Assembly (NCBI RefSeq): GCF_038595065.1
Contig: NZ_CP152003.1
Span: 848,001 to 912,000, forward strand
Length of the DNA: 64,000 nucleotides
Direction of reading: 5' to 3'
Origin: Sutcliffiella sp. FSL R7-0096
GTDB taxonomy: Bacteria; Bacillota; Bacilli; Bacillales; Bacillaceae_I
Part shown: positions 51,725 to 62,144 of the stretch, piece after piece
How the letters are laid out: every line of letters begins with the position of its first letter
Numbering within the stretch: the stretch's first letter is position 1
Made by a program: the position numbers and the translations under genes
Notes under the pieces: generated by a model
The model's database searches: none
What the model was told of the DNA's origin: nothing
The model's input: only the letters and a program-made list of their open reading frames with translations

Positions 51725-51746
51725 GCTGGATAAGGGGAGAAGGTAG

Positions 51747-52358
51747 ATGAAGGGATATTACAGGGAATTCTTTTTATTTCCAGATATCAGTGTGTTGGTA
51801 GTGCTGATTTTGGGGAGTATTGGTGCGCTGTTGTGGAATGGGATTACGTGGGGGGGACTTGGGATATTCGCTTTGGGTATGTTGGTTTTCATGTTTAGTG
51901 AATACCTGACCCACCGCTTTGTCTTTCATCTGAAGCCGCCGAAAAGTCCTTTTCTATTAAAAATGCTAAAACGATTGCATTATGATCATCATACCCATCC
52001 TAATGATCTGCATTTATTATTTTTACCATTGTGGTACAGTCTCCCCAATTTATCTGTGTTGGCCATTATCTTCTATATGATTGCGGGTAGTTGGTGGCAC
52101 ACGCTAGCTTTTGCGAGTGGATTGATGGCGATGCTTTTCCTCTACGAGTGGAAGCATTACATTGCGCATCGTCCAATCAAGCCCCGAACGAAATTTGGTA
52201 AATGGGTTAAGAAAACACATATCCTCCATCATTTTAAGAATGAAAACTTCTGGTATGGAGTGTCCACGCCTTTTGTCGATGTGCTGTTTGGGACATTGAA
52301 AAATGAGAAGGAAGTGGAAACGAGCAAGACAGCGAAGGATTTGGAGAATAGAGTGTGA
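51747..52358 (+). CDS. Fatty acid hydroxylase/sterol desaturase family membrane enzyme
   Basis: A 203-residue membrane protein with about four helices and the di-iron histidine boxes of the family: HRFVFH, HYDHHTH, HYIAH and HILHHFKNENFWYG. Such enzymes hydroxylate or desaturate acyl chains of lipids. It shares an operon with the FadR-type regulator. The precise substrate is unknown; 2-hydroxylation of fatty acids is one possibility. Confidence 0.87.
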   Translation: MKGYYREFFLFPDISVLVVLILGSIGALLWNGITWGGLGIFALGMLVFMFSEYLTHRFVFHLKPPKSPFLLKMLKRLHYDHHTHPNDLHLLFLPLWYSLPNLSVLAIIFYMIAGSWWHTLAFASGLMAMLFLYEWKHYIAHRPIKPRTKFGKWVKKTHILHHFKNENFWYGVSTPFVDVLFGTLKNEKEVETSKTAKDLENRV

Positions 52359-52363
52359 TTGGG

Positions 52364-52399
52364 AAACCGGGAGGCAAGCATGGCTTTTCGGTTTTTTTC
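52364..52399 (+). terminator. Terminator of the fadR-hydroxylase operon
   Basis: AAACCG pairs with CGGTTT around a 19-base loop with inner AAGC/GCTT pairing, and seven T residues follow. Confidence 0.6.
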
Positions 52400-52497
52400 T
52401 ATAAATCAGTGGAAGCCAATTAGTGAATCATAGGCGTGGTGCGATGGTGGTGATTTTATTTGAACAACGGCATTATCATAGCTAAGAAAATGGGTAT

Positions 52498-52595
52498 GGC
52501 AGGAACTAGGGTTTGTTTGGCACGAACTTACTTCATTTTGGCACGAACTCGGTGCATTTTGGCATCAACTTCCCCCCGTTTGGCACGAACTTTCA
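52498..52595. repeat. 21-bp tandem repeat array, locus 2 (five units)
   Basis: GGCACGAACT-like cores start at 52498, 52519, 52540, 52561 and 52582, all exactly 21 bases apart. The unit TTTGGCACGAACT is shared with 9083-9165. Nothing else is seen in 52400-52800. Confidence 0.9.
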
Positions 52596-52838
52596 AAAAA
52601 CCAGTCTTGCAATCTCGCAAAGATAGACTCCTTCAAACAAGTAAAGCGAGGAAACCGGAGCATCTTTAACCTTTCAAAAGGAATCCTCCTCCTGCTTAAG
52701 ATGGATGCGTCATAAAGCACTATATCACCCAATACTCTTAATTATCATCCCTCCGCGCTTTTTCTAATTTACATGTATTGTGGTTTAATTAATAGGCATT
52801 GTAGGGAATAAATCAAAAAATTAAGAAGAGGGATGTTG

Positions 52839-54350
52839 ATGCTTATGGATAGGTCGGTTTTTAAGATTTCAGTGGGGATTGCCGCAATTTTTGTATTGAT
52901 TGGTGTATGGATACCAGATCAATTGGGAAGTGCAATGGGAGTTGCCCAGAGTTTTGTTCTAGAAACGTTTGGTTGGTTTTATCAGCTTGTAGCTACGTTT
53001 TTCCTCTTATTTGCCACTTTTATGATCTTCAGTAAATATGGAAAAATCAAACTTGGGAAAAAAGATGATAAGCCGGAGTATAGTCGCCCGACTTGGTTTG
53101 CGATGCTGTTTTCTGCCGGTATGGGTATCGGGTTGCTTTTTTATGGAGTGTCAGAACCGATTTCTCATTTTTCCACACCGCCACTTGGTGAGGGGAGCAC
53201 GGAACAGTCCGCCATTTTGGGGTTAAGATATACCTGGTTGCATTGGGGGCTTCATGCTTGGGCCATTTATGCAATCGTCGCGATGGCACTTGCTTATCAA
53301 AAGTTTAAGCATAATGCACCAGGACTGATGAGTGCTACACTGCGTCCTGTACTTGGTGAAAAGGTGAAAGGCCCTATCGGGAAAACGATAGATGTCGTTG
53401 CTGTGTTTGCGACGCTATTTGGGGTTGCTGCATCCCTTGGATTGGGTGCACAGCAGATTAATGCCGGATTGGAATACTTGATCGGTATCCCCAATAACTT
53501 CACGATACAGTTCATCATCATGGCTGTCATCACTGTACTTTTCATCATTTCAGCAACTACAGGAATATCAAAAGGAATTAAGTATTTAAGTAATATCAAT
53601 ATGTCTATTGCGGTGGTCCTATTTTTTGCGATGCTGATTTTAGGACCAACTCTTTTCCTATTAAATATGTTTACTACAACATTAGGAAGCTATGTGCAAA
53701 ATGTGGCGTTGATGGGATTGCGATTATCACCGTTTGATGAGACAGAGGCTGCGTGGACACAAGGATGGACGGTCTTCTATTGGGCATGGTGGATTTCGTG
53801 GACGCCATTTGTCGGAATGTTCATTGCCCGTGTTTCTAAAGGTCGTACAATCAGGGAATTCACGATTGCTGTCTTACTTGTGCCAAGCCTTGTTTGTGCA
53901 CTTTGGTTTACCGTGTTTGGCGGTACAGGCATTTACCTTGAGTATGTGCAAGGGTTGAATGTATCGGGCCAAAGCCTTGAGACGGCATTATTCTATGTGT
54001 ACCAGCAGTTGCCGTTCGGTGCTTTGTTATCCGTCTTGACGGTCGGACTCATCACAACATTCTTCGTCACTTCTGCCGATTCTGCAACATTTGTGCTAGG
54101 CATGCAGACAACAGGTGGCAAATTGAATCCTCCGAATAAGATCAAAGTTGTGTGGGGAATCATTTTGGTGGCGGCTACATTGGTGCTGATGGTGTCAGGT
54201 GGTCTGGCTGGACTGCAGACGGCTATCATTGTCAGTGCCCTGCCTCTGACCTTTATTGTCTTGGTCATGTGTTATGGACTAATGAAAGACTTAGACAAAG
54301 AGTGGAAAGTAGAGAAAAATAAAGATAAATCAATAAAAAAAGCAAGTTGA
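52839..54350 (+). CDS. BCCT-family glycine betaine transporter (OpuD-like)
   Basis: A 503-residue transporter with 12 membrane helices. The betaine/choline/carnitine signature is in helix 8 (AWTQGWTVFYWAWWISWTPF), the aromatic residues of the substrate box, and FSAGMGIGLLFYGVSEPISH gives the glycine-rich helix 3. It takes up compatible solutes with Na+ during osmotic stress, as OpuD does. GAGGG at 52828 favours ATG 52839 over 52833 or 52845. It is monocistronic. The neighbouring genes do not define the substrate. Confidence 0.9.
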   Translation: MLMDRSVFKISVGIAAIFVLIGVWIPDQLGSAMGVAQSFVLETFGWFYQLVATFFLLFATFMIFSKYGKIKLGKKDDKPEYSRPTWFAMLFSAGMGIGLLFYGVSEPISHFSTPPLGEGSTEQSAILGLRYTWLHWGLHAWAIYAIVAMALAYQKFKHNAPGLMSATLRPVLGEKVKGPIGKTIDVVAVFATLFGVAASLGLGAQQINAGLEYLIGIPNNFTIQFIIMAVITVLFIISATTGISKGIKYLSNINMSIAVVLFFAMLILGPTLFLLNMFTTTLGSYVQNVALMGLRLSPFDETEAAWTQGWTVFYWAWWISWTPFVGMFIARVSKGRTIREFTIAVLLVPSLVCALWFTVFGGTGIYLEYVQGLNVSGQSLETALFYVYQQLPFGALLSVLTVGLITTFFVTSADSATFVLGMQTTGGKLNPPNKIKVVWGIILVAATLVLMVSGGLAGLQTAIIVSALPLTFIVLVMCYGLMKDLDKEWKVEKNKDKSIKKAS

Positions 54351-54356
54351 TGAATG

Positions 54357-54388
54357 GGTCTGCCTGAGAAATTCGGGCAGGCCTTTTG
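54357..54388 (+). terminator. Terminator of the BCCT gene
   Basis: GGTCTGCCTG pairs with CGGGCAGGCC and is followed by TTTTGTG. Confidence 0.8.
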
Positions 54389-54430
54389 TGTTGAATTGGC
54401 AGAATGCGTAAGTGTTTTTACTTTAAAAAA

Positions 54431-54605
54431 AGCTGATTTCGTAAACTTTGTTTTTTTTGAATCAACCGTTATCTTCCTTACTGACATGCTCTTTTCCTTG
54501 TTGTACTAAAAATACTACTTGCAAGTTTTAGAATATGTAAGCAGTGAGAAAAGTCCAATTGCCGACTTTTCACTATTAATAGCAACAATCTTTGAGAAAA
54601 GAGCC
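54431..54605 (+). mobile_element. MITE copy 5 (175 bp)
   Basis: It begins AGCTGATTTCGTAAACTTTG and ends CAATCTTTGAGAAAAGAGCC, with one internal hairpin AAAAGTCCAATTGCCGACTT. Flanks TTAAAAAA and TTATAAAA match at seven of eight positions, a decayed target duplication. Confidence 0.88.
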
Positions 54606-54772
54606 TTATAAAAAATGGCACCAACACCCACACCCCCTAACGCACTAAAGGAATCTGCGTCACCTACAATAACATTTTCAATCTCACCTGAACCTCAAAC
54701 ATTACACCTATCTTTTTATAATATTCTGAAAACGCTAGTGTTTTCGTACACTATTGAAAATTTGTCCAAAAT

Positions 54773-54816
54773 ATGAAAACGTTTTTATGGTAAATAGAAA
54801 GTTTTTTCTGTATAAT
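54773..54816 (+). promoter_or_regulatory. odhA promoter with overlapping CcpA-like box
   Basis: ATGAAAACGTTTTTAT (54773-54788) is close to the CcpA consensus and overlaps the expected -35 region of the TATAAT box at 54811-54816. A second TGAAAACGCT motif lies at 54727. The long 5' untranslated region (about 155 bases) contains a hairpin at 54853-54879. odhAB is known to be catabolite-repressed in B. subtilis. Confidence 0.55.
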
Positions 54817-54978
54817 TTAGGTGTGAAAGTAATTGGTAAGGGTATAGGAATTGTAAATGTTACTGCAACGGTAATTTACAGCGAGTAGACAATACGATCA
54901 TTTTACCTGAACCTTTATATATTAACGAATCTAGAGGCATTTTTAAAACGTCACAGCCTAAGATGGGGGCATGTAGGA

Positions 54979-57855
54979 ATGAGTAAGGTCGAAGTAGAAC
55001 AAATTTGGGAGCGCTTTTATGGCCCGAATATGGGTTATGTGTATGACATGTATGAAAAGTATCAACATGATCCGGAATCAGTAGACGGATCTATTCGTGC
55101 GCTATTTGAGGAGTTGGGTCCACCGCCTGGAATGGATTCCATTTCCATTTCTGCTGAAGGATCAAAAAGTGATGCCAGCATTCAACAAGCAGTGCCACAG
55201 ACGGCGATTAAAAAGGTTATTTCCGCAAACAAGCTTTTGCGCAATATCCGTGAACTTGGACACCTTGCAGCGAACATCAATCCACTTCACCAAGAACCTC
55301 AGGATGATGTTGGGTTTTTGGATGTGGAAACGTATGGGTTAAGCAAGCAGGACCTGGTTCAGATTCCCGTCGACCTTGTGTGGGAAGCTGCACCTGAGGC
55401 GATTTCCAACGCGTGGGAGGCATATGAGCATCTTAAACGCATCTATACTGGCACGATCGCGTATGAGTTCGGTCATATCCATGACGAAGAAGAGCAAACA
55501 TGGCTGAACTCATATATTGAAAATACAAGAATTGAGCGTCCGTTCAGTAAAGAACAACGAGTGGAACTACTCGAAAGATTGATTTCTGTTGATGGCTTTG
55601 AGAAGTTTTTACATAAAACATTCGTGGGCCAGAAACGATTTTCCATTGAAGGATTGGACATGCTTGTACCGATGTTCGACAAGCTTATTCAGTCCGGCTG
55701 TGAAGATGGAACGAAGAATATCAGCATCGGGATGGCGCACCGTGGCCGTCTGAACGTACTTGCGCATGTGCTTGGCAAGCCGTACGAGCTTATTTTCTCT
55801 GAATTCCACCACTCTCCAAACAAGGAGCTTGTACCTTCTGAAGGTTCCCGCGGCATCAATTTTGGTTGGTCCGGGGATGTGAAATACCACATGGGTGCAG
55901 ACCGTAAAGTTACGGGTGAGAAGGAACAGGTGGTACGCATCAACCTTGCACACAACCCGAGTCACTTGGAGTTCGTGAATCCGGTGGTTCAAGGGGTGGC
56001 ACGAGCTTCCCAGGAAGACCGTTCGGAAAAAGGGTATCCAAAACAAAATAAACAGTCATCCTTCAGCGTACTTGTACACGGGGATGCAGCGTTCCCTGGT
56101 GAAGGTGTCGTAGCAGAAACGTTAAACCTGACGAAGCTGAAAGGCTATGCAACAGGTGGTACGATTCATATCATTGCGAATAACTTGCTTGGATTCACCA
56201 CAAACTTCGGTGATTCCCGTTCCACGAAATATGCAAGTGACCTTGCAAAAGGATATGAGATTCCGGTTATCCATGTGAATGCCGACGATCCGGAAAGCTG
56301 TTTGGCTGTCATGGTGTTTGCTTATGAATACCGCAAGAAATTCAAGAAGGATATCGTGATTGATCTTATTGGTTACCGTCGTTTCGGTCACAACGAAATG
56401 GACGATGCCAATGTGACACAACCACTTTTATATGAAAAAATCAACAATCATCCGGTAATTGCAGAAAAGTACGGAAAAGAGCTTGTGAACAGAGGCATCC
56501 TTTCGGAAGAGGATGTTACTGGCAAGAAAACGGAATTCATGCAGAAGTTGCAGGGGATTTTCGATGAGCTGCGTAAAGAGGACGAAGGCAATGTGAAAAT
56601 TAAGCAGGTGCCAAAGCCGATCAGTGATCAGGTACCTGAGCTTGAAACGGCAGTGCCGGAAAATGTGTTGAAGTCCATCAACAGCAACCTTGTGAAGTTC
56701 CCGGAAACATTCACCGTTTATCCGAAGCTTGGACGTATTTTGAAAAAGCGTGAAAGCCTGCTTGCAAATGCCAACAAAGTGGATTGGTCTCTTGGGGAAA
56801 CACTTGCCTTTGCATCCATTCTGGCTGATGGCACGCCGATCCGTCTGACAGGTCAGGATAGTGAGCGCGGAACGTTCTCACATCGTCACCTTGTATTGCA
56901 TGATAACAAAACGGGAGAGCGCTTCATTCCGTTGCACGAGCTACCGGAAGCAAAAGCTTCCCTATCCCTTTACAACAGTCCGCTATCTGAGACGGCAGTT
57001 CTAGGTTTTGATTACGGATATAGTGTCCAGTCACCTGAATCCCTTGTGATTTGGGAAGCACAGTTTGGGGATTTCGTAAACGTGGCGCAAGTAATCATTG
57101 ACCAGTTCATCGCATCCGGAAGAGCGAAATGGGGCCAAAAATCAAGTCTGGTAATGCTTCTGCCACATGGTTATGAAGGACAAGGACCTGAGCACTCCAG
57201 TGGTCGCGTGGAGCGTTTCCTGAACTCTGCTGCAGAAAACAACTGGATTGTTGCGAACGTGACAAGTGCGGCGCAATACTTCCACCTTTTAAGAAGACAG
57301 GCAAAGCTGACGACAAAAGAGGATGCAAGACCGCTTATCGTCATGACACCCAAGAGCTTATTGCGTAACTCGATGACTGTTTCAGAGGTATCTGAGTTGA
57401 CGGAAGGCAAGTTCAAGCTATTAGTGGAAGAAAAGCGTACAGGGCAAAATAAAGACCAAGTGAAACGCCTTGCTTTATGCACAGGTAAAGTGGCGATTGA
57501 TCTTGCAGCTAAAATTGATGAAAAGGGCAGTGACGAAGTGGAGTCCCTTCACATCGCACGTGTCGAGCAACTATACCCATTCCCTCAAAAGGAAGTGGAA
57601 GAGCTTGCTGCGCAATTCCCTAACCTAGAAGAAATCGTATGGGTTCAAGAAGAGCCGAAGAACATGGGAGCTTGGCCGGTTGTCAAAGCGAACCTTCATG
57701 AAATTGCAACAGACGGCATCTCTGTGGACTATATCGGGCGTCCGAAACGCTCCAGTCCGGCAACAGGGGAGCCACATATTCATAAACAAGAACAAGCTTG
57801 GATCGTCGAAGATACAGTGAACGTAGACAAAGGGCATGGAGGGGAAAACAAATGA
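54979..57855 (+). CDS. odhA: 2-oxoglutarate dehydrogenase E1 component
   Basis: A 958-residue thiamine-diphosphate enzyme of the citric acid cycle that decarboxylates 2-oxoglutarate and passes the succinyl group to OdhB. The N-terminal E1o signature is [20 protein letters not shown]. The ThDP motif runs from [13 protein letters not shown] to NNLLGFTTN, and [20 protein letters not shown] is an active-site block. GGGGG lies ten bases before ATG 54979. Its stop overlaps the odhB start (ATGA). Confidence 0.97.
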   Translation: MSKVEVEQIWERFYGPNMGYVYDMYEKYQHDPESVDGSIRALFEELGPPPGMDSISISAEGSKSDASIQQAVPQTAIKKVISANKLLRNIRELGHLAANINPLHQEPQDDVGFLDVETYGLSKQDLVQIPVDLVWEAAPEAISNAWEAYEHLKRIYTGTIAYEFGHIHDEEEQTWLNSYIENTRIERPFSKEQRVELLERLISVDGFEKFLHKTFVGQKRFSIEGLDMLVPMFDKLIQSGCEDGTKNISIGMAHRGRLNVLAHVLGKPYELIFSEFHHSPNKELVPSEGSRGINFGWSGDVKYHMGADRKVTGEKEQVVRINLAHNPSHLEFVNPVVQGVARASQEDRSEKGYPKQNKQSSFSVLVHGDAAFPGEGVVAETLNLTKLKGYATGGTIHIIANNLLGFTTNFGDSRSTKYASDLAKGYEIPVIHVNADDPESCLAVMVFAYEYRKKFKKDIVIDLIGYRRFGHNEMDDANVTQPLLYEKINNHPVIAEKYGKELVNRGILSEEDVTGKKTEFMQKLQGIFDELRKEDEGNVKIKQVPKPISDQVPELETAVPENVLKSINSNLVKFPETFTVYPKLGRILKKRESLLANANKVDWSLGETLAFASILADGTPIRLTGQDSERGTFSHRHLVLHDNKTGERFIPLHELPEAKASLSLYNSPLSETAVLGFDYGYSVQSPESLVIWEAQFGDFVNVAQVIIDQFIASGRAKWGQKSSLVMLLPHGYEGQGPEHSSGRVERFLNSAAENNWIVANVTSAAQYFHLLRRQAKLTTKEDARPLIVMTPKSLLRNSMTVSEVSELTEGKFKLLVEEKRTGQNKDQVKRLALCTGKVAIDLAAKIDEKGSDEVESLHIARVEQLYPFPQKEVEELAAQFPNLEEIVWVQEEPKNMGAWPVVKANLHEIATDGISVDYIGRPKRSSPATGEPHIHKQEQAWIVEDTVNVDKGHGGENK

Positions 57856-59120
57856 TCGAAATTAAAGTGCCAGAACTAGCAGAATCTATCACAGAAGGTA
57901 CGATAGCAGAATGGACAGTAAAAACAGGTGATGCCATTGAAAAGGGAGAAACAATCGCAGAACTTGAAACAGATAAAGTGAACGTTGAAATTAAAAGTGA
58001 CTTCAGTGGGGTAATCCAAGAGCTTTTGGCTGAGCCGGGCGACAATGTTGTCGTTGGCCAGGTTATTGCAAAGCTAGGGGAAGAAGGCGCAAGCGCTGCT
58101 TCTGAAGCGGCACCAAAAGAAGCACCTAAAGCGGAAGAGGCTCCTAAAGCTGAACCAGCTAAAGAAACAGCACCAGCTGTAGAGGATAAGCGAACCGGCA
58201 AGTCCAGAACAGTAGCTTCTCCGGCAGCGCGCAAAAAAGCAAGAGAGCTTGGCATTGATCTTGATGAAGTTTCCTACCGTGACCCAATGGGCCGCGTTCG
58301 TGTAGAAGATGTGGAAGCACACAACCAAGCTAAGAATGCACCAAATGTTGAAGCTCCATCCAAACCGGCAGCTGCACCATCTAAACCAGCTGCAGCAGCA
58401 TCGGCTCAAGATGACGCACGCGTAGAACGCATCAAAATGAGCAGAAGACGCCAAACAATCGCAAAGCGCCTAGTGGAAGCACAGCACACAGCAGCAATGC
58501 TAACTACTTTCAACGAGGTTGATATGACGGCAGTGATGGACGTGCGTAACCGTCGCAAAGATGCTTTCTTCAAAAAGAATGGCGTTAAACTAGGTTTCAT
58601 GTCCTTCTTCACAAAAGCCGTTATCGGCGCGCTTAAATCTTTCCCATTATTAAATGCGGAGATTCAAGGCGACGAAATCCTGTTGAAGAAGTTCTATGAT
58701 ATCGGAGTTGCGGTTTCAACAGAAGAAGGCCTAGTCGTACCAGTTGTACGTGACGCTGACAAACTAAGCTTTGCAGGTATCGAAAAAGAAATCGGTGACC
58801 TTGGTAAAAAGGCCCGTGACAACGCATTGGGACTAAAAGATCTTCAAGGTGGAACGTTCACGATAACAAACGGTGGAATCTTCGGTTCCCTTTATTCCAC
58901 TCCAATCCTGAACACTCCACAGGTTGGTATCCTTGGAATGCACACGATCCAACGCCGTCCAGTCGTGGTGGATGATAACGATACAGTTGAAGTTAGACCG
59001 ATGATGTACATCGCACTTTCTTACGACCACCGTATCGTCGATGGAAAAGATGCTGTACAGTTCTTAGTGAGAGTGAAGCAATTGTTAGAAGATCCGGAAG
59101 ACTTGTTGTTGGAAGGTTGA
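57852..59120 (+). CDS. odhB: Dihydrolipoyllysine succinyltransferase (E2)
   Basis: A 422-residue E2 protein. Domains: lipoyl domain 1-77 with the lipoylated Lys42 in ETDKVNVEI, an Ala/Pro/Lys/Glu-rich linker, a peripheral-subunit-binding domain (about 120-155, [15 protein letters not shown]), a second AP-rich linker, and the catalytic domain (about 195-422) with [11 protein letters not shown] holding the active His and Asp. ATG 57852 overlaps the odhA stop as ATGA, ensuring matched translation. A terminator follows. Confidence 0.97.
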   Translation: MIEIKVPELAESITEGTIAEWTVKTGDAIEKGETIAELETDKVNVEIKSDFSGVIQELLAEPGDNVVVGQVIAKLGEEGASAASEAAPKEAPKAEEAPKAEPAKETAPAVEDKRTGKSRTVASPAARKKARELGIDLDEVSYRDPMGRVRVEDVEAHNQAKNAPNVEAPSKPAAAPSKPAAAASAQDDARVERIKMSRRRQTIAKRLVEAQHTAAMLTTFNEVDMTAVMDVRNRRKDAFFKKNGVKLGFMSFFTKAVIGALKSFPLLNAEIQGDEILLKKFYDIGVAVSTEEGLVVPVVRDADKLSFAGIEKEIGDLGKKARDNALGLKDLQGGTFTITNGGIFGSLYSTPILNTPQVGILGMHTIQRRPVVVDDNDTVEVRPMMYIALSYDHRIVDGKDAVQFLVRVKQLLEDPEDLLLEG

Positions 59121-59127
59121 TTGACTT

Positions 59128-59164
59128 GGGAGGGCTTATCATGATGATAGGTCCTCTTTTTAGG
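59128..59164 (+). terminator. Terminator of odhAB
   Basis: GAGGGCTTATCAT pairs imperfectly with ATGATAGGTCCTC and is followed by TTTTT. Confidence 0.85.
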
Positions 59165-59293
59165 TATACCTTAAAATGGAAGGGCATTTTAGGGTGGATA
59201 TTGTCGGAATACTAGCAATTCTGTGAAAATATGCAGTATAATCATTTTTATACAGAAAAAAGAGAATTTCAGTCACACAAGGGGGAACGCCAA

Positions 59294-59929
59294 ATGAAGA
59301 AATACCTATCACTTCTTTTTATAGGATTATTGGTAGTGGTAATGGCAGCTTGTTCAGCAGATGACAAGGAAACTACGGAAGTGAATGAAGAAGGTTTTGC
59401 AGAAGAAAGGGAAGCGAGTGAAGATGAGGAAAGCTTGATTCCGATTGGTGAAACTGCAGAAACGGAAGGCGGCAGTTTTACGTACCATGCAAGAAATAAT
59501 CGCTTAAAGCCAATTGAAACGGATTCCTTTTCCATCAATGTGGACAAAGTATCTGTGATGAGTGGGAAGCTTTCTGGTGGATTTAAGGAATATTTAGGTC
59601 AGGATGAAATCCAATATATCCAATTTGATTTAGAAGTGGAAAATACAAGTTCTAATTCCTTGAATTTTGAAGCGTACCAAGCAAGCATTGTAACTAGTTC
59701 AGGTGAAGAGATTGAAGCACCAGATTCCCGTTTAACCACCAAGAGTGAAGATACCGGTGAATTGAATGAGAGATTCACTGGCGGCGAAAAGAAACAGGGA
59801 GCTATCTTTTTCTTGCTAGAAGAGACGAAAGCAGAAGATGTGGAGTGGGTCCAGATCAAAATGAAAGCGCCTGTGGATGAGAACAATGAGAAGGTTGGGG
59901 AAGATATCAAAATTAAGGTGAAGCTATAA
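59294..59929 (+). CDS. DUF4352-type lipoprotein
   Basis: A 211-residue lipoprotein. The signal peptide ends in a lipobox with Cys20 (VVVMAACSAD). An acidic linker follows (about 25-65), then a beta-sandwich of about 130 residues with the DUF4352/telokin-like pattern (EIQYIQFDLEVENTSSNSLN; GEKKQGAIFFLL). ATG 59294 has AAGGGGG upstream. It is monocistronic and anchored outside the membrane. The function is unknown. Confidence 0.85.
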   Translation: MKKYLSLLFIGLLVVVMAACSADDKETTEVNEEGFAEEREASEDEESLIPIGETAETEGGSFTYHARNNRLKPIETDSFSINVDKVSVMSGKLSGGFKEYLGQDEIQYIQFDLEVENTSSNSLNFEAYQASIVTSSGEEIEAPDSRLTTKSEDTGELNERFTGGEKKQGAIFFLLEETKAEDVEWVQIKMKAPVDENNEKVGEDIKIKVKL

Positions 59930-59944
59930 TTTTATATGGCTTGC

Positions 59945-59973
59945 AAAGGACAGGGGGCACTCTGTCCTTTTTT
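59945..59973 (+). terminator. Terminator of the lipoprotein gene
   Basis: AAAGGACAG pairs with CTGTCCTTT and continues into T residues. Confidence 0.92.
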
Positions 59974-60088
59974 GACGAGAGGCAGTATGATAGTTGGCTA
60001 CCATTCGGATTAATTAGCCTCTTTCTCTCCAATCAACTAAATTTACATTCAGAAGAAGATACGTATTAAATAGAAGGAGGCACCATAT

Positions 60089-61084
60089 ATGATTAAAACG
60101 GCACTACTTAGCAAATGGCATGTTCATGCACAAGAGTATGCAGAAGAAGCGATTCAGAACGAGCACATTACCCTCACACACGTTTGGGATGAGCAAAAAG
60201 AAAGAGGCCAAGCTTGGGCAGATGAGCTCGGTCTCACCTTTGAAGAAGAGATCGATAACATTTTTAGGAATCAGGAAATTGATGCGGTCATTGTCGCTTC
60301 TCCAACAAGCATGCATACAGAAATCATCACCAAAGCAGCGGAGCACGGCAAGCATGTTTTCACGGAAAAGGTGCTTGCCGAAACGGAAGCAGATGCAAGG
60401 GCCATTCTCCAAGAGGTAGAGAAACACGGGGTCAAACTGATGGTTTCCCTGCCTCGTTTAACAGCTGCCTATTATCTATACACGCAACAAGTGGCTGATC
60501 AAGGGTTATTGGGGAGGATTACCACCATCCGTTGCCGTGTTGCACACAATGGGTCCGTTCCGACAGAGCAGCACCCCGAAGGTTGGCTGCCACAACACTT
60601 TTACGATAAGGAACTATGCGGAGGCGGTGCATTCATCGATCTTGGCGCCCATCCCATCTACCTGACAAACCGTCTTGGCGGAAAAGTGAAAGCGGTAACC
60701 GCCCGCTTCAAACAGACCTTTGATCATGAGGTGGATGATAACGCGGTTGCGATTGTTGAGTACCAATCAGGTGCGCTTGGTATCTTAGAAACAGGGTTTG
60801 TTTCTTCCGGTAGCCCCTTTCAATTGGAGGTTTATGGAACAGAAGGAACTTTAATGATCGAAGATGATACCATTCGGATTAGAAGTATAAATCTTGAAGA
60901 AGGCTGGCATTCACCAACTCAAGAAGAACTCCCTAAGGACGCACCATCTGCAATGCCTCAATGGGTATCACATATCAGGTCAGGGACAAAGCCGGATATC
61001 AGCTATCAAGACGCCTATCTGCTCACCTTGATTAACGATGCTGCCCGTCGTTCCAATGAGGAGGGACGGAGAATCGAGATATAA
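60089..61084 (+). CDS. Gfo/Idh/MocA-family oxidoreductase
   Basis: A 331-residue NAD(P)-dependent dehydrogenase of the sugar/inositol type. The N-terminal Rossmann half includes DAVIVASPTSMHTEII and the EKP-like motif FTEKVLAE, in which the usual Pro is replaced by Val. The C-terminal half has GGGAFIDLGAHPIYLTNRLGG, where the family catalytic His/Asp region lies. AAGGAGG precedes ATG 60089. The substrate is unknown. The GNAT gene follows closely and may be co-transcribed. Confidence 0.88.
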   Translation: MIKTALLSKWHVHAQEYAEEAIQNEHITLTHVWDEQKERGQAWADELGLTFEEEIDNIFRNQEIDAVIVASPTSMHTEIITKAAEHGKHVFTEKVLAETEADARAILQEVEKHGVKLMVSLPRLTAAYYLYTQQVADQGLLGRITTIRCRVAHNGSVPTEQHPEGWLPQHFYDKELCGGGAFIDLGAHPIYLTNRLGGKVKAVTARFKQTFDHEVDDNAVAIVEYQSGALGILETGFVSSGSPFQLEVYGTEGTLMIEDDTIRIRSINLEEGWHSPTQEELPKDAPSAMPQWVSHIRSGTKPDISYQDAYLLTLINDAARRSNEEGRRIEI

Positions 61085-61115
61085 ACAAACACAAAATCGA
61101 AAGGTTGGATACCGT

Positions 61116-61565
61116 TTGAGTCATTTTGAAATTACTGTTATTCCCTACGAACCTAAGTATGCCGAAGAAACAATCATCATGTGGCGGGATAGTAAATTTG
61201 GGGCTATTGGTAAAAATGAAATGCATAGCTTTGAAAGTCATGTTAACTTTCTGAATCAGATCCTACCCATGGAATTTACCGTTGAACTGGCGATTGTTGA
61301 TGAAAAAGTGGTTGGGATGATTGCCTATAATAGATTGCAAGTAAGCCAACTATATATTCATAGCGGATTTCAAAATGTTGGGATAGGGAAAAAGTTACTT
61401 GATAGAGCAAAAGAACAATCCAATGGAACTTTGACTTTATACACATTTGAGGTAAATAAAATAGCCCAACGATTTTATGAAAAGAATGGGTTTGTCATTA
61501 TTGGGGGAGGGAGTGATAATGAAGAGAACCTGCCTGATATTAAGTATGAATGGAAAGCTAAATAA
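61116..61565 (+). CDS. GNAT family N-acetyltransferase
   Basis: A 149-residue acetyltransferase. The acetyl-CoA motif A is LYIHSGFQNVGIGKKLLDRA (Q-x3-G-x-G), and AQRFYEKNGFVIIG is the C-terminal motif B. The start is probably TTG 61116, with AAAGG about 11 bases upstream; the frame is open from 61038 but would overlap the oxidoreductase. It lies 31 bases behind that gene. The substrate is unknown. Confidence 0.85.
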   Translation: MSHFEITVIPYEPKYAEETIIMWRDSKFGAIGKNEMHSFESHVNFLNQILPMEFTVELAIVDEKVVGMIAYNRLQVSQLYIHSGFQNVGIGKKLLDRAKEQSNGTLTLYTFEVNKIAQRFYEKNGFVIIGGGSDNEENLPDIKYEWKAK

Positions 61566-61579
61566 ATACTTTTCAAAAC

Positions 61580-61611
61580 GAAAACGACCAGACATATTCT
61601 GGCCGTTTTTG
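61580..61611. terminator. Bidirectional terminator
   Basis: AAAACG and CCAG pair with CTGG and CGTTTT around ACATATT, and T residues follow. It separates the convergent GNAT and SET genes. Confidence 0.85.
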
Positions 61612-61619
61612 TTTCTAGA

Positions 61620-62015
61620 TCATTTACTTTTCTCTTCTTCTTCCATATTAAACCAAAGAGGGTCCATCTCATCGACATCGCCGTTATAGTTGATGAGAAT
61701 CTCCTCACCAGCTTTGATATCCTTATAAGCAAAAAAGTCAAAGACATGTTCATCAAAATTGATTTCATATCTTGCATTTGGTTCATATGAATGATTGAAA
61801 AGCATGCCATAGCCGAGCAAAATGGCAGAATGGTTAATGCCATATTCAAACGCATAGTCTGCTAATAAAGTCTTTTCGATATGTTCGTGCTGTTCGTTTG
61901 GATAGGATATAACCGGCGCGGAATGAAACAGAGTCCCCGCTTTGATATCCTCTGTTGCAAATACGCCTCTATTGAATTCTCCATCACTGACTGGAGAGCT
62001 TTTTACTTCGATCAT
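61620..62015 (-). CDS. Small SET-domain protein
   Basis: A 131-residue protein that is essentially a SET domain, the fold of protein-lysine methyltransferases. Conserved pieces are RGVFATEDIKAGTLF at the start, LFNHSYEPNARYEI (NHS-x-x-PN motif for SAM and active site) and AGEEILINYNGD at the end. The usual GXG and post-SET cysteines are reduced or absent. ATG 62015 was preferred, with AAGG eight bases upstream. Bacterial SET proteins of this size are common in Bacillus, but their substrates are not known. Confidence 0.85.
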   Translation of the reverse strand: MIEVKSSPVSDGEFNRGVFATEDIKAGTLFHSAPVISYPNEQHEHIEKTLLADYAFEYGINHSAILLGYGMLFNHSYEPNARYEINFDEHVFDFFAYKDIKAGEEILINYNGDVDEMDPLWFNMEEEEKSK

Positions 62016-62103
62016 GGTCATCACCTTCACGTTTCCGAAAAATTTCCTGACCTATTAAGGGTGCCACTTTCTGTAACGGAATGCAACTGGTTAGTTTAAA
62101 CAA

Positions 62104-62144
62104 TTGAAAAAAGCTCTCTCACATAATTTCTAGTGAGAGAGCTT
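62104..62144 (-). terminator. Minus-strand terminator (left hairpin of the palindromic element)
   Basis: On the minus strand GCTCTCTCAC and GTGAGAGAGC form the stem and TTTTTT follows. It would end transcripts from the gene at 62407-62754 after they cross the element. Confidence 0.7.

Noticed and set aside
52460-52669. 69-codon frame on the plus strand
   Set aside because: It is formed by the 21-bp repeats (LARTYFILARTRCILAS pattern) and has no ribosome site.
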